Assembly: GCA_965250265.1 (NCBI GenBank)
Contig: CBDFNO010000009.1
Coordinates: 62,001-126,000, forward strand
Direction: 5' to 3'
Length of the DNA stretch: 64,000 nt
From: PRS1 sp965250265
GTDB taxonomy: Bacteria; Bacteroidota; Bacteroidia; Flavobacteriales; Flavobacteriaceae
The stretch's first letter is position 1; each line of letters opens with the position of its first letter. Of the stretch, positions 1 through 8,010 are shown in pieces. Position numbers and translations under genes: made by a program. The notes under the pieces are model-generated. The model worked only from the letters and a program-made list of their open reading frames with translations, was not told where the DNA came from and made no database searches.

Positions 1-73
1 GTGAAAACTACGTTAATGTTATTGTGCAAAATTACATTTTAATTGTATCTTGCGACCTCAAAAATATGCAATA

Positions 74-1066
74 ATGAAAATTAGAAAAATTACTTTATAT
101 ATTTTATGCGCTATAGTCATGTTTGTGTCTTGTAATAAGGATGATGGAGGTTTAGATGTTACAGAAGTTCCAATAAGAGATAGGACTGAACAGCAAGTCG
201 TTGATAAAGATTCTTTGATTGGCTATTTAGAAACTCATTATTACAATTCAGGAGATTTTGTGAGCAATACAAATCCTTCTATTAATGATTTAATTATATC
301 TGAACTTCCTTCTGATGGTGTTCTCCCAGATCCAGCAAATAATACACTTTTAATTGATGCTATAGAAGTTAAAAACACTTCTTTAGCTGATATTGATTAT
401 GAATATTATATTTTGAGATTAAATCAAGGAGGTGGAGTAGATAAACCCAATTTTCCTGATAACATTCGTGTTAATTTTTCAGGAAACCTTTTAGATGAAG
501 TAGTTTTTGATAGTTCAGCTAATCCTATTGATTTTGATTTAACAAATTTAGTTCCAGGTTGGGGAAGAACATTACCGCAGTTTAATGTAGCTGAATCTTT
601 TATTGAAAATGGGGATGGAACAATAGGATTTACAAACGCTGGTGTTGGCGTCATGTTTTTACCTTCTGGCTTAGCTTTCTATTCTGACAGTCCACCTTCT
701 GTTCCTTTATATTCTAATGTTATTTTTAGATTTGAATTATATCAAAGTGAAATAAACGACCATGATTTGGATGGAGTTCCTTCTTATTTAGAGGATGTAG
801 ATGGAGATTTCAATTTAGGGAATGATGATACCGATGAAGATGGCGCGCAAGATTTTATTGATGGAGATGATGATAACGATGGGACTTTAACTGTAGAAGA
901 AGATTTAGAAGATATAGATCCTAATGTTGATAGTAGTGGTGACGGTAATTTAACGAACGATTTGGATGGAGATGGTGACCCTACAAATGATGATACAGAT
1001 GGAGATGGAATACCCAATTATTTAGATACAGATGATACAGTCTCTAATAAAGATGATGATAATTAA
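74..1066 (+). CDS. FKBP-like surface lipoprotein with Asp-rich calcium-type tail
   Basis: A 330-residue lipoprotein. I start at the ATG at 74; an in-frame TTG at 50 would only add eight residues before the signal. Residues 1-20 are a lipoprotein signal ending FVSC, with Cys20 as the lipidated residue. It is followed by NKDDGG, which resembles the acidic export signal that sends Bacteroidota lipoproteins to the cell surface. Residues about 95-220 look like a divergent FKBP-type peptidyl-prolyl isomerase (a NFSGNLLD..VVFDSS stretch, then GVGVMFLPSGLAFY). The last 110 residues are a run of DxDxDG-type motifs like thrombospondin type 3 repeats, expected to bind calcium. Similar FKBP lipoproteins are common in flavobacteria and are thought to help fold exported proteins. 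Isomerase activity is inferred; the active-site residues were not aligned. Confidence 0.75.
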   Translation: MKIRKITLYILCAIVMFVSCNKDDGGLDVTEVPIRDRTEQQVVDKDSLIGYLETHYYNSGDFVSNTNPSINDLIISELPSDGVLPDPANNTLLIDAIEVKNTSLADIDYEYYILRLNQGGGVDKPNFPDNIRVNFSGNLLDEVVFDSSANPIDFDLTNLVPGWGRTLPQFNVAESFIENGDGTIGFTNAGVGVMFLPSGLAFYSDSPPSVPLYSNVIFRFELYQSEINDHDLDGVPSYLEDVDGDFNLGNDDTDEDGAQDFIDGDDDNDGTLTVEEDLEDIDPNVDSSGDGNLTNDLDGDGDPTNDDTDGDGIPNYLDTDDTVSNKDDDN

Positions 1067-1096
1067 AAAAAGCCGCTATTTAGCGGCTTTTTTTAA
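1065..1096. terminator. Bidirectional rho-independent terminator
   Basis: A ten-base-pair hairpin (AAAGCCGCTA / TAGCGGCTTT) with an A-run on the left and a T-run on the right. It lies between two convergent genes and can serve both strands. Confidence 0.9.
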
Positions 1097-1105
1097 TTGA
1101 GAATT

Positions 1106-1696
1106 TTATAAAGCAACAGACAAGCTTAAAATAAGTTGACTTGGTCTAGTATCTAACCTACTAATATCAATATTATTATTGTTTAAAAATTGTGCTTCGT
1201 TATTACTAAATCCTCTTTCGTACCTAACATCTACTCCGAATTTTTTAAAGTTAATTGCAGCCCCAAAATTAAGACCTACCGAAATATCATTATCTATAGT
1301 ATTAATAGAAATATCATCAAATTCAGAATTTATAATATATTGAAAAGAAGGACCAGCAAAAAGACTAATAGGCCCAATAACTTTAATGCCAACCAAAAGA
1401 GGTGCATCTATTTTTTGCATTTTAAAGTCACTATTATTATAATCACTTTTAGTACTTGTATAAACCAATTCTGGTCTAAAATATAATCGATTGCCAAGTT
1501 TGCCAAATGCGCCAATATGGAAGCCAATATTTCTTTCAGGATGTTCTACAGCAGAACTAATAGATTCGAAGTAATCTCCATTAGCATTATAATTTAAACC
1601 ACCTTTTATTCCATATGAAGGTCCAGATTGTGCGGAAATTAAAATGCTAGAACTAGCAAATGCAATAAATAAAATAAATTTTTTTAAATTTTTCAT
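1106..1696 (-). CDS. Outer membrane beta-barrel protein (PorT-like fold)
   Basis: A 196-residue exported protein. The chosen start (ATG at 1696) begins MKNLKKFILF, a clean signal peptide ending around ISAQS; the longer reading adds an unlikely leader. The mature part starts with GIKGGLNYN, typical of the outer membrane beta-barrel domain family (PF13568 type), and has alternating hydrophobic strands ending in LILSLSVAL, a barrel-like C-terminal strand. Members are small eight-stranded barrels; specific roles are mostly unknown. It is convergent with the FKBP-like lipoprotein and shares its terminator. Confidence 0.75.
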   Translation of the reverse strand: MKNLKKFILFIAFASSSILISAQSGPSYGIKGGLNYNANGDYFESISSAVEHPERNIGFHIGAFGKLGNRLYFRPELVYTSTKSDYNNSDFKMQKIDAPLLVGIKVIGPISLFAGPSFQYIINSEFDDISINTIDNDISVGLNFGAAINFKKFGVDVRYERGFSNNEAQFLNNNNIDISRLDTRPSQLILSLSVAL

Positions 1697-1750
1697 AATT
1701 GTTCGTTTTAAGATTTGATGAATAATATCAAAAACGCTGCCAAACAATTA

Positions 1751-2704
1751 TTATTTCCTTTTTATAACATTTTCTGAAGCTTTTATGATAGCTTCACTAT
1801 TCAAACCATATTTTTCCATGAGTTGCGCAGGAGTTCCAGATTCTCCAAAAGTGTCGTTTGTAGCTACAAATTCTTGAGGAGTTGGATTATGTTTAGCCAA
1901 AACTCTAGAAACACTTTCGCCTAAACCGCCAAGATAGTTATGTTCTTCAGCTGTAACAATACACCCTGTTTTAAAAACAGAATCTAAAATAGCTTTATCA
2001 TCAAGAGGTTTTATGGTATGAATATTAATAACTTCAGCAGAAATCCCTTTTTCATATAACACCTTCGAAGCTTCTAAAGCTTCCCAGACTAAATGTCCTG
2101 TTGCAACAATAGTGACATCAGTTCCTTCAGTAAGTTGTACAGCTTTTCCTATTTCAAATATTTGATTTTCATCAGTAAAAATTGGCACTGCAGGTCTTCC
2201 GAAACGTAAATATACTGGACCATTATGCTCTGCAATAGCAATAGTGGCTGCTTTGGTTTGGTTATAATCACAAGTATTAATAACAGTCATTCCTGGGAGC
2301 ATTTTCATTAATCCAATATCTTCTAGTATTTGATGTGTAGCACCATCTTCTCCCAAGGTTAATCCAGCATGAGATGCACATATTTTAACATTTTTACCAG
2401 AGTAAACAATAGATTGACGTATTTGATCATAAACACGACCAGTTGAAAAATTGGCAAACGTTCCGGTAAAAGGGATTTTTCCGCCAATGGTCATACCAGC
2501 TGCTATTCCCATCATATTGGCTTCAGCAACACCAACTTGAAAAAATCGTTCAGGATTCTCTTTAATAAACTGATCCATTTTTAGCGAGCCAATTAGATCA
2601 GCACAAAGAGCGACTACATTAGGATTGGTTCGACCTAGTTCTGTTAAACCTGCTCCAAAACCACTTCTGGTATCTTTCTTTTCTGTGTAAGTATATGTTT
2701 TCAT
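1751..2704 (-). CDS. Transketolase, C-terminal subunit
   Basis: A 317-residue protein matching the pyrimidine-binding and C-terminal domains of transketolase. The N-terminal half has the Transket_pyr pattern (PFTGTFANFSTGR, SHAGLTLGEDGATHQ) and the rest the Transketolase_C domain (VTIVATGHLVWEALEAS, VTAEEHNYLGGLGE). It forms the enzyme with the neighbouring N-terminal subunit, which ends 17 bases upstream. Together they move two-carbon units between sugar phosphates in the non-oxidative pentose phosphate pathway, using thiamine diphosphate. Split transketolases are common in this family. The start at 2704 (MKTYTYTEKKDTRSGFG) is well supported. Confidence 0.9.
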   Translation of the reverse strand: MKTYTYTEKKDTRSGFGAGLTELGRTNPNVVALCADLIGSLKMDQFIKENPERFFQVGVAEANMMGIAAGMTIGGKIPFTGTFANFSTGRVYDQIRQSIVYSGKNVKICASHAGLTLGEDGATHQILEDIGLMKMLPGMTVINTCDYNQTKAATIAIAEHNGPVYLRFGRPAVPIFTDENQIFEIGKAVQLTEGTDVTIVATGHLVWEALEASKVLYEKGISAEVINIHTIKPLDDKAILDSVFKTGCIVTAEEHNYLGGLGESVSRVLAKHNPTPQEFVATNDTFGESGTPAQLMEKYGLNSEAIIKASENVIKRK

Positions 2705-2721
2705 TTTCTTTTGATTGGTGG

Positions 2722-3567
2722 TTAGTAATCGCCTAAAGTTTCTTCATTTTGTGCTAATCCAACAGCTAATTGCTCATCGTTTGGAGCTTTACCATGCCAC
2801 GCATGTGTATGCATCATAAAATCAACACCATTTCCCATTACTGTTTTTAGTAATACACATACAGGTTTACCTTGTCCAGTCTTTGCTTTAGCTTCTGCCA
2901 TTCCATTTAATATGGCTTCAATATTATTGCCTTCTTCTATTTCTAAAACAATCCAACCAAATGCTTCAAATTTTTCCTTCATATTTCCCATTGGCAAAAC
3001 ATTGTCGGTTGCACCATCAATCTGTTGACCATTTAAATCAATTGTAGAAATGAGATTATCAATATTTTTACCGGCAGCATACATAATAGCTTCCCAATTT
3101 TGTCCTTCTTGTAGTTCTCCATCTCCATGAAGACTATATATTAAATGATTATCATTATTTAGTTTTTTAGTTTGTGCTGCTCCAATTGCTACAGACATGC
3201 CTTGACCTAGCGACCCAGAAGCTATTCTAATTCCAGGCAAACCTTCATGAGTTGTAGGATGTCCTTGAAGTCTAGTATTGATTAATCGGAAAGTGTTTAA
3301 TTCTTTCACAGGAAAATAACCAGACCTTGCTAGTACACTATAAAAAACAGGTGAAATATGTCCATTAGATAGGAAGAAAACATCTTCATTAGTGCCATCC
3401 ATGTTAAATCCATCTTTTCGCTCCATAATTTCGTTGTATAGTGCTACTAAAAATTCAGCACATCCAAGAGAACCTCCTGGGTGTCCAGAATTAACTTTGT
3501 GTACCATACGTAAAATATCTCTACGTACTTGTATTACTAATTCTTTTAATTGTTGAGTACTTGGCAT
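2722..3567 (-). CDS. Transketolase, N-terminal (thiamine diphosphate-binding) subunit
   Basis: A 281-residue protein equal to the N-terminal third of transketolase. The start at 3567 (MPSTQQLKEL) fits the family; the longer reading to 3639 runs through the promoter. Visible motifs are the substrate-binding HPGGSLG segment and the thiamine diphosphate site GDGELQEGQNWEA followed by DLNGQQIDG. It is cotranscribed with the C-terminal subunit from a good Bacteroidota promoter just upstream. As two subunits, the pair could instead act as a transketolase-like enzyme of another pathway, but the sequence is close to ordinary transketolase. Confidence 0.9.
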   Translation of the reverse strand: MPSTQQLKELVIQVRRDILRMVHKVNSGHPGGSLGCAEFLVALYNEIMERKDGFNMDGTNEDVFFLSNGHISPVFYSVLARSGYFPVKELNTFRLINTRLQGHPTTHEGLPGIRIASGSLGQGMSVAIGAAQTKKLNNDNHLIYSLHGDGELQEGQNWEAIMYAAGKNIDNLISTIDLNGQQIDGATDNVLPMGNMKEKFEAFGWIVLEIEEGNNIEAILNGMAEAKAKTGQGKPVCVLLKTVMGNGVDFMMHTHAWHGKAPNDEQLAVGLAQNEETLGDY

Positions 3568-3592
3568 GTTTGTTTTGTTAATTTTCAAGCTC

Positions 3593-3623
3593 CAAAAATA
3601 GAGTTTTAAATAGGCTAAACAAA
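3593..3623 (-). promoter_or_regulatory. Promoter of the split transketolase operon
   Basis: On the minus strand this reads TTTG, 19 bases, then TATTTTTG. It matches the Bacteroidota housekeeping consensus TTTG-N19/20-TAnnTTTG and lies 26 bases before the chosen start codon. Confidence 0.75.
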
Positions 3624-3707
3624 AAGAGTTTAAAGGCATTTATCAACGATTTTATTGATTTGCTAACAATTTTGATTTTATTAAGGAACTAATGAATTTT
3701 TGTTAAT

Positions 3708-3715
3708 TATATTTG
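3708..3715 (+). promoter_or_regulatory. Probable -7 element upstream of tgt
   Basis: TATATTTG fits TAnnTTTG and ends 20 bases before the tgt start. No convincing -33 TTTG lies at the standard spacing. Confidence 0.45.
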
Positions 3716-3735
3716 CTCGCTGATTGAAATTAAAT

Positions 3736-4866
3736 ATGTTATTTAAGCTAAAAGGAAAAGATCTTCAAAGCAAGGCTAGAGCCGGAATTATTACTACAGA
3801 TCATGGCTTGATCGAAACGCCAATCTTTATGCCTGTAGGTACTGTAGCATCTGTAAAAGGAGTTCATCAACGTGAGTTGAAAAATGATATTAATTCGGAT
3901 ATTATTTTGGGGAATACATATCATTTGTTTTTAAGACCCCAAATTCCAATTTTAGAAAAAGCAGGTGGGTTGCATAAATTTATGAATTGGGATAGAAACA
4001 TTTTAACTGATTCAGGAGGCTATCAGGTATATTCGCTATCGGCTAACAGAAAAATTAAAGAAGAAGGTGTGAAATTTAAATCGCATATTGATGGTAGTAT
4101 GCATATGTTTACTCCAGAAAATGTAATGGAGATTCAGCGTAGTATCGGAGCCGATATTATTATGGCTTTTGATGAATGTACGCCTTACCCTTGTGATTAT
4201 AATTATGCAAAACGGTCTATGCATATGACGCATCGTTGGTTAGACAGATGTATAGATCATTTGGACAAAACGCCATTAAAATATGATTATAACCAGGCAT
4301 TATTCCCTATTGTGCAGGGAAGTACATTTAAAGATTTAAGAGAACAGTCAGCAGAGTATATTGCTAATACTGGTGCTTTAGGAAATGCCATTGGAGGTTT
4401 GTCGGTTGGAGAACCAGCCGAAGAAATGTATGCAATGACAGATGTGGTTTGTAGTATTCTTCCAGAAGACAAACCACGTTACTTAATGGGAGTAGGGACA
4501 CCTATCAATATTCTAGAGAATATAGCGTTAGGAATAGATATGTTTGATTGTGTTATGCCAACCCGTAATGCTAGAAACGGAATGTTATTTACAGCGCAAG
4601 GCACTATAAATATTAAGAACAAAAAATGGGAAGATGATTTTTCGCCAATCGATGACATGGCAATGACATTTGTAGATACGGATTATAGTAAAGCCTATTT
4701 AAAGCATCTGTTTAGTGTAAATGAACTCTTAGGAAAACAAATTGCAACTATTCATAATCTTGGGTTTTATATGTGGTTGGTTCAAGAAGCTAGAAAGCAT
4801 ATATTAGCAGGAGATTTTAGAATTTGGAAAGATAAAATGGTTAAACAAATGGACAAGCGCTTGTAG
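3736..4866 (+). CDS. tgt: Queuine/preQ1 tRNA-ribosyltransferase
   Basis: A 376-residue tRNA-guanine transglycosylase, which swaps guanine 34 for preQ1 in GUN-anticodon tRNAs during queuosine synthesis. Clear motifs: GNTYHLFLRP, DSGGYQVYS (Asp92, expected general acid/base) and FDCVMPTRNARNG (Asp271, expected nucleophile). The ATG at 3736 is preferred to the in-frame TTG at 3724. The C-terminal zinc site is unusual: where the Escherichia coli enzyme has a CxCxxC cluster, this protein reads DDMAMTFVD, with no cysteine, although the TIHNL histidine is kept. The next gene begins three bases after the stop, so tgt and the permease are probably cotranscribed. Confidence 0.93.
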   Translation: MLFKLKGKDLQSKARAGIITTDHGLIETPIFMPVGTVASVKGVHQRELKNDINSDIILGNTYHLFLRPQIPILEKAGGLHKFMNWDRNILTDSGGYQVYSLSANRKIKEEGVKFKSHIDGSMHMFTPENVMEIQRSIGADIIMAFDECTPYPCDYNYAKRSMHMTHRWLDRCIDHLDKTPLKYDYNQALFPIVQGSTFKDLREQSAEYIANTGALGNAIGGLSVGEPAEEMYAMTDVVCSILPEDKPRYLMGVGTPINILENIALGIDMFDCVMPTRNARNGMLFTAQGTINIKNKKWEDDFSPIDDMAMTFVDTDYSKAYLKHLFSVNELLGKQIATIHNLGFYMWLVQEARKHILAGDFRIWKDKMVKQMDKRL

Positions 4867-4869
4867 CAT

Positions 4870-5946
4870 ATGAAGATTTTAGATTGGTATATATTAAAAC
4901 GCTATTTGCTAACATTTGTTCTAATGTTATTGTTATTTGTTCCAATCATGATAACTGTAAATCTTGCAGAAAAAATTGATAAGATTTTAGAGCATCAAGT
5001 TCCTTTTGATGCAGTAGCATTATATTATTTAAATTTCACAATATATTTTACTAACCTTTTATTTCCGTTGTTTTTATTTCTTTCTGTAATATGGTTTACT
5101 TCCAAACTGGCAAATAATACAGAAGTTATTGCATTTTTAAGTTCAGGTGTATCTTTTACTAGGTTTTTGAGACCCTATTTTATTGGTGCTTCAATCGTTG
5201 CTGTATTTGCTTTAATATTGGGTATGTTTTTAGCACCTCAAGCTAGTAAAGGATTTAATGAATTTACTTTTAAATATCTTAAAGGGAATAAAAAAGATAA
5301 AGTCACTCAAAATTTATATAGGCAGATTAATGACAATGATTATATATATGTAAGTAGCTTTGACACAAAAAATAAAAGAGGCAATAACTTTACATTAGAA
5401 CATTTTGTAGATAACAAATTGGAATATAAAATAGAAGCTAACAGCATTCAATATATTGAAAGAGATACTACGTATAAACTAATTAATTATGTAAAAAGGA
5501 TTATTGGTGAAGGAGATGATATATTAATAAAAAAAAGAATAAAGGATACTTTGTTTTCTTTTGATTTGGAAGATCTAACTCCTGTACAATATATTGCAGA
5601 AACTTTAAGCTATAATGAACTCAATACATTTATAAAGAAAGAAGAATCTAGAGGCTCTTCTAGTATTGGCAGGTATAAAGTAGTGCAATATAAAAAGTGG
5701 AGTTTACCGATTTCAATATTTATATTAACCATAATAGCTGTTGCAGTTTCTTCTATTAAACGCCGTGGAGGAATGGGAGCTAATCTTGTTTTTGGAGTGG
5801 GAATTGGTTTAGTATATGTCTTTTTTGATAAAATTTTTGGTGTTATGGCAGAGCAATCAGATTTTTCACCATTGGTGGCCGTTTGGTTTCCTAATCTTGT
5901 TTTTGGTATTTTAGCAATATATCTGCTATATAATGCCAAAAGATAG
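4870..5946 (+). CDS. LptF/LptG-family lipopolysaccharide export permease
   Basis: A 358-residue inner membrane protein of the YjgP/YjgQ family. It begins MKILDWYILKRYLLTF, the usual amphipathic start of LptG/LptF, followed by three transmembrane segments (about residues 12-32, 58-80 and 100-122), a periplasmic beta-jellyroll region (about 130-265) and three more segments at the C-terminus. With LptB it would form the ABC transporter that extracts lipopolysaccharide from the inner membrane. Whether it is LptF or LptG cannot be decided here, and no second permease is next to it. It follows tgt closely, as in many flavobacteria, and overlaps the next gene by 14 bases. Confidence 0.85.
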   Translation: MKILDWYILKRYLLTFVLMLLLFVPIMITVNLAEKIDKILEHQVPFDAVALYYLNFTIYFTNLLFPLFLFLSVIWFTSKLANNTEVIAFLSSGVSFTRFLRPYFIGASIVAVFALILGMFLAPQASKGFNEFTFKYLKGNKKDKVTQNLYRQINDNDYIYVSSFDTKNKRGNNFTLEHFVDNKLEYKIEANSIQYIERDTTYKLINYVKRIIGEGDDILIKKRIKDTLFSFDLEDLTPVQYIAETLSYNELNTFIKKEESRGSSSIGRYKVVQYKKWSLPISIFILTIIAVAVSSIKRRGGMGANLVFGVGIGLVYVFFDKIFGVMAEQSDFSPLVAVWFPNLVFGILAIYLLYNAKR

Positions 5947-6817
5947 ATTAAAAAATTATTTCCATCTTCATTTACTTGTTTTTATTGCTGGATTTACTGC
6001 AATTCTTGGTGAACTCATTTCCATTAATGCTGTATCCTTGGTTTGGTACAGAATGGTAATAGCATCAGTCTTGATGCTGCTTTTTATTAAGTTTAGAAAA
6101 ATAAATATTGCTTTAAATTTTAAAACTGTTGTAAAATTTTCTATTGCTGGAATTCTCATTGCACTACATTGGATTATGTTTTTCGAATCTATTAAACAGT
6201 CAAACATTTCAATAGCTTTAGCAATGTTTTCCACTGGAGCATTTTTTGCTGCTTTAATAGAACCTATTTTTTTTAAAAGAAAAATTATTTGGTACGAAAT
6301 CTTTTTTGGTGTCCTAATTATTTCGGGCGTATTTCTTATAACCAAAGCTGAGTTACAATATTTAAATGGAATTATTTTGGGTATTTCTGCAGCACTGTTT
6401 TCTACTTTATTTGCAGTTCTTAACGGAAAATTTGTAAAACAATATTCGGCTTCTGTTATTTCTTTTTACGAATTTATTTCTGGAGTTTTCTTCATCACTT
6501 TGTTTATTATATTTTTTAGAGATGGTTTTAGTTTTGATTTTTTCAATTTAATTGTTTCCGACTGGATATATTTATTTGTATTGGCATCTGTTTGTACAGC
6601 ATATGCATTTATTGCAGCGGTGCATATAATGAAACAAATAAGTCCTTATACTGTTGTTTTGTCCTATAACTTAGAGCCTATTTATGGGATTGTTTTGGCT
6701 ATAATATTATTCCCCCAAAAGGAAAAAATGAGTGCTGAATTCTATATTGGTGCTGCTATTATTATTAGTACAGTAATACTAAATGGAATACTAAAAAATT
6801 CAAATAAATTAAAATGA
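5933..6817 (+). CDS. EamA/DMT-family transporter
   Basis: A 294-residue, strongly hydrophobic protein with about ten predicted transmembrane segments in two related halves, the layout of the drug/metabolite transporter (EamA) superfamily. Supporting details are the IALHWIMFFESIKQSNIS segment after TM2 and the SYNLEPIYGIVLA segment in the second half; both are typical of this family. The start overlaps the end of the permease gene by 14 bases, suggesting translational coupling. The substrate is unknown. Confidence 0.85.
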   Translation: MPKDRLKNYFHLHLLVFIAGFTAILGELISINAVSLVWYRMVIASVLMLLFIKFRKINIALNFKTVVKFSIAGILIALHWIMFFESIKQSNISIALAMFSTGAFFAALIEPIFFKRKIIWYEIFFGVLIISGVFLITKAELQYLNGIILGISAALFSTLFAVLNGKFVKQYSASVISFYEFISGVFFITLFIIFFRDGFSFDFFNLIVSDWIYLFVLASVCTAYAFIAAVHIMKQISPYTVVLSYNLEPIYGIVLAIILFPQKEKMSAEFYIGAAIIISTVILNGILKNSNKLK

Positions 6818-6852
6818 CAACTATCTTAATAAGTTAAAACGAAAAAAATATG

Positions 6853-6860
6853 TAGGTTTG
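6853..6860 (+). promoter_or_regulatory. Probable -7 element of the accA promoter
   Basis: TAGGTTTG matches TAnnTTTG and lies 30 bases before the accA start codon. The -33 region is weak. Confidence 0.45.
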
Positions 6861-6890
6861 TACACTAACTAAAACTAAACTTAAATTTCT

Positions 6891-7844
6891 ATGGAATATT
6901 TAGAATTTGAGCTCCCAATAAAAGAATTAGAAGACCAACTTAAAAAGTGCCGGCTAATAGGTGACGAAAGTGATATAGATGTTACCGAAACCTGTAGTCA
7001 AATAGAAAAAAAATTAGCTGATACAAAAATCAATATTTACAAAAATCTTACTCCTTGGCAACGTGTACAAATGTCGCGTCATCCAAGTAGACCTTATACA
7101 TTAGATTATATTAGAGCCATTTGTGGGGAATCGTTTTTAGAACTTCATGGTGACCGTAATTTTAAGGATGATAAAGCAATGATTGGTGGTCTGGGTAAAA
7201 TTGGAGACCAATCGTATATGTTTATAGGACAGCAAAAAGGGTATAATACTAAAACTAGGCAATATCGAAATTTTGGTATGGCAAATCCCGAAGGTTATAG
7301 AAAAGCACTTCGATTAATGAAATCTGCCGAGAAATTCGGAATTCCTGTAGTTACACTAATAGATACTCCAGGAGCATATCCAGGAATTGAAGCCGAAGAA
7401 CGTGGTCAGGGCGAAGCTATTGCTAGAAATATTTTAGAAATGACACGTTTAAAAGTTCCAATAATTACCGTTATTATTGGAGAAGGTGCTTCCGGTGGCG
7501 CTTTAGGTATTGGTGTTGGTGATATAGTATTGATGCTAGAAAATACTTGGTATTCTGTGATTTCTCCTGAATCTTGCTCCTCTATTTTATGGAGAAGCTG
7601 GGAATATAAAGAACAAGCTGCCGAATCTTTAAAGCTTACGGCTAAGGATATGAAAAAAATGAAACTGGTTGATAAAATAATTAAAGAGCCTCTTGGTGGT
7701 GCACAAACCGATAAAGAAAAAATGTTTATTACAGTTAGTGATGCGATTGCGAAAGCTTACAGTGAATTTAAAAACTTATCACCAAAAGAATTAGTCAAAA
7801 AACGTATGGATAAATATTCTCAAATGGGTGTATATAACGACTAA
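6891..7844 (+). CDS. accA: Acetyl-CoA carboxylase carboxyltransferase subunit alpha
   Basis: A 317-residue protein, the normal length for AccA. It begins MEYLEFELPIKELEDQL, a typical N-terminal helix region, and carries the carboxyltransferase core: MSRHPSRPYTLDYI, LHGDRNF, GQQKGYNTK, and the oxyanion-forming IGEGASGGALGIGVGD segment. With AccD it transfers the carboxyl group from biotin to acetyl-CoA to make malonyl-CoA, the first committed step of fatty acid synthesis. AccD is not in this window. It appears to be monocistronic, followed by 166 bases of spacer before dnaB. Confidence 0.97.
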   Translation: MEYLEFELPIKELEDQLKKCRLIGDESDIDVTETCSQIEKKLADTKINIYKNLTPWQRVQMSRHPSRPYTLDYIRAICGESFLELHGDRNFKDDKAMIGGLGKIGDQSYMFIGQQKGYNTKTRQYRNFGMANPEGYRKALRLMKSAEKFGIPVVTLIDTPGAYPGIEAEERGQGEAIARNILEMTRLKVPIITVIIGEGASGGALGIGVGDIVLMLENTWYSVISPESCSSILWRSWEYKEQAAESLKLTAKDMKKMKLVDKIIKEPLGGAQTDKEKMFITVSDAIAKAYSEFKNLSPKELVKKRMDKYSQMGVYND

Positions 7845-7997
7845 TCCTCTAATAATCATATATTAAAAATTTCTGTGGAAATTTTCTTTAACTTTTCTAG
7901 CACTATTAACAATATTTTTTATTTATTAACAGTTAAATTGTTGAAGTGTGGTTAACAACACAATATCTAAAAACTCTAATTAATTTTACAATTTATT

Positions 7998-8005
7998 TAT
8001 TTTTG
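7998..8005 (+). promoter_or_regulatory. -7 element very close to the dnaB start
   Basis: TATTTTTG matches TAnnTTTG and ends only five bases before the ATG at 8011. If used, transcription would start at or next to the start codon, giving a leaderless mRNA. Confidence 0.4.
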
Positions 8006-8010
8006 TTTTC

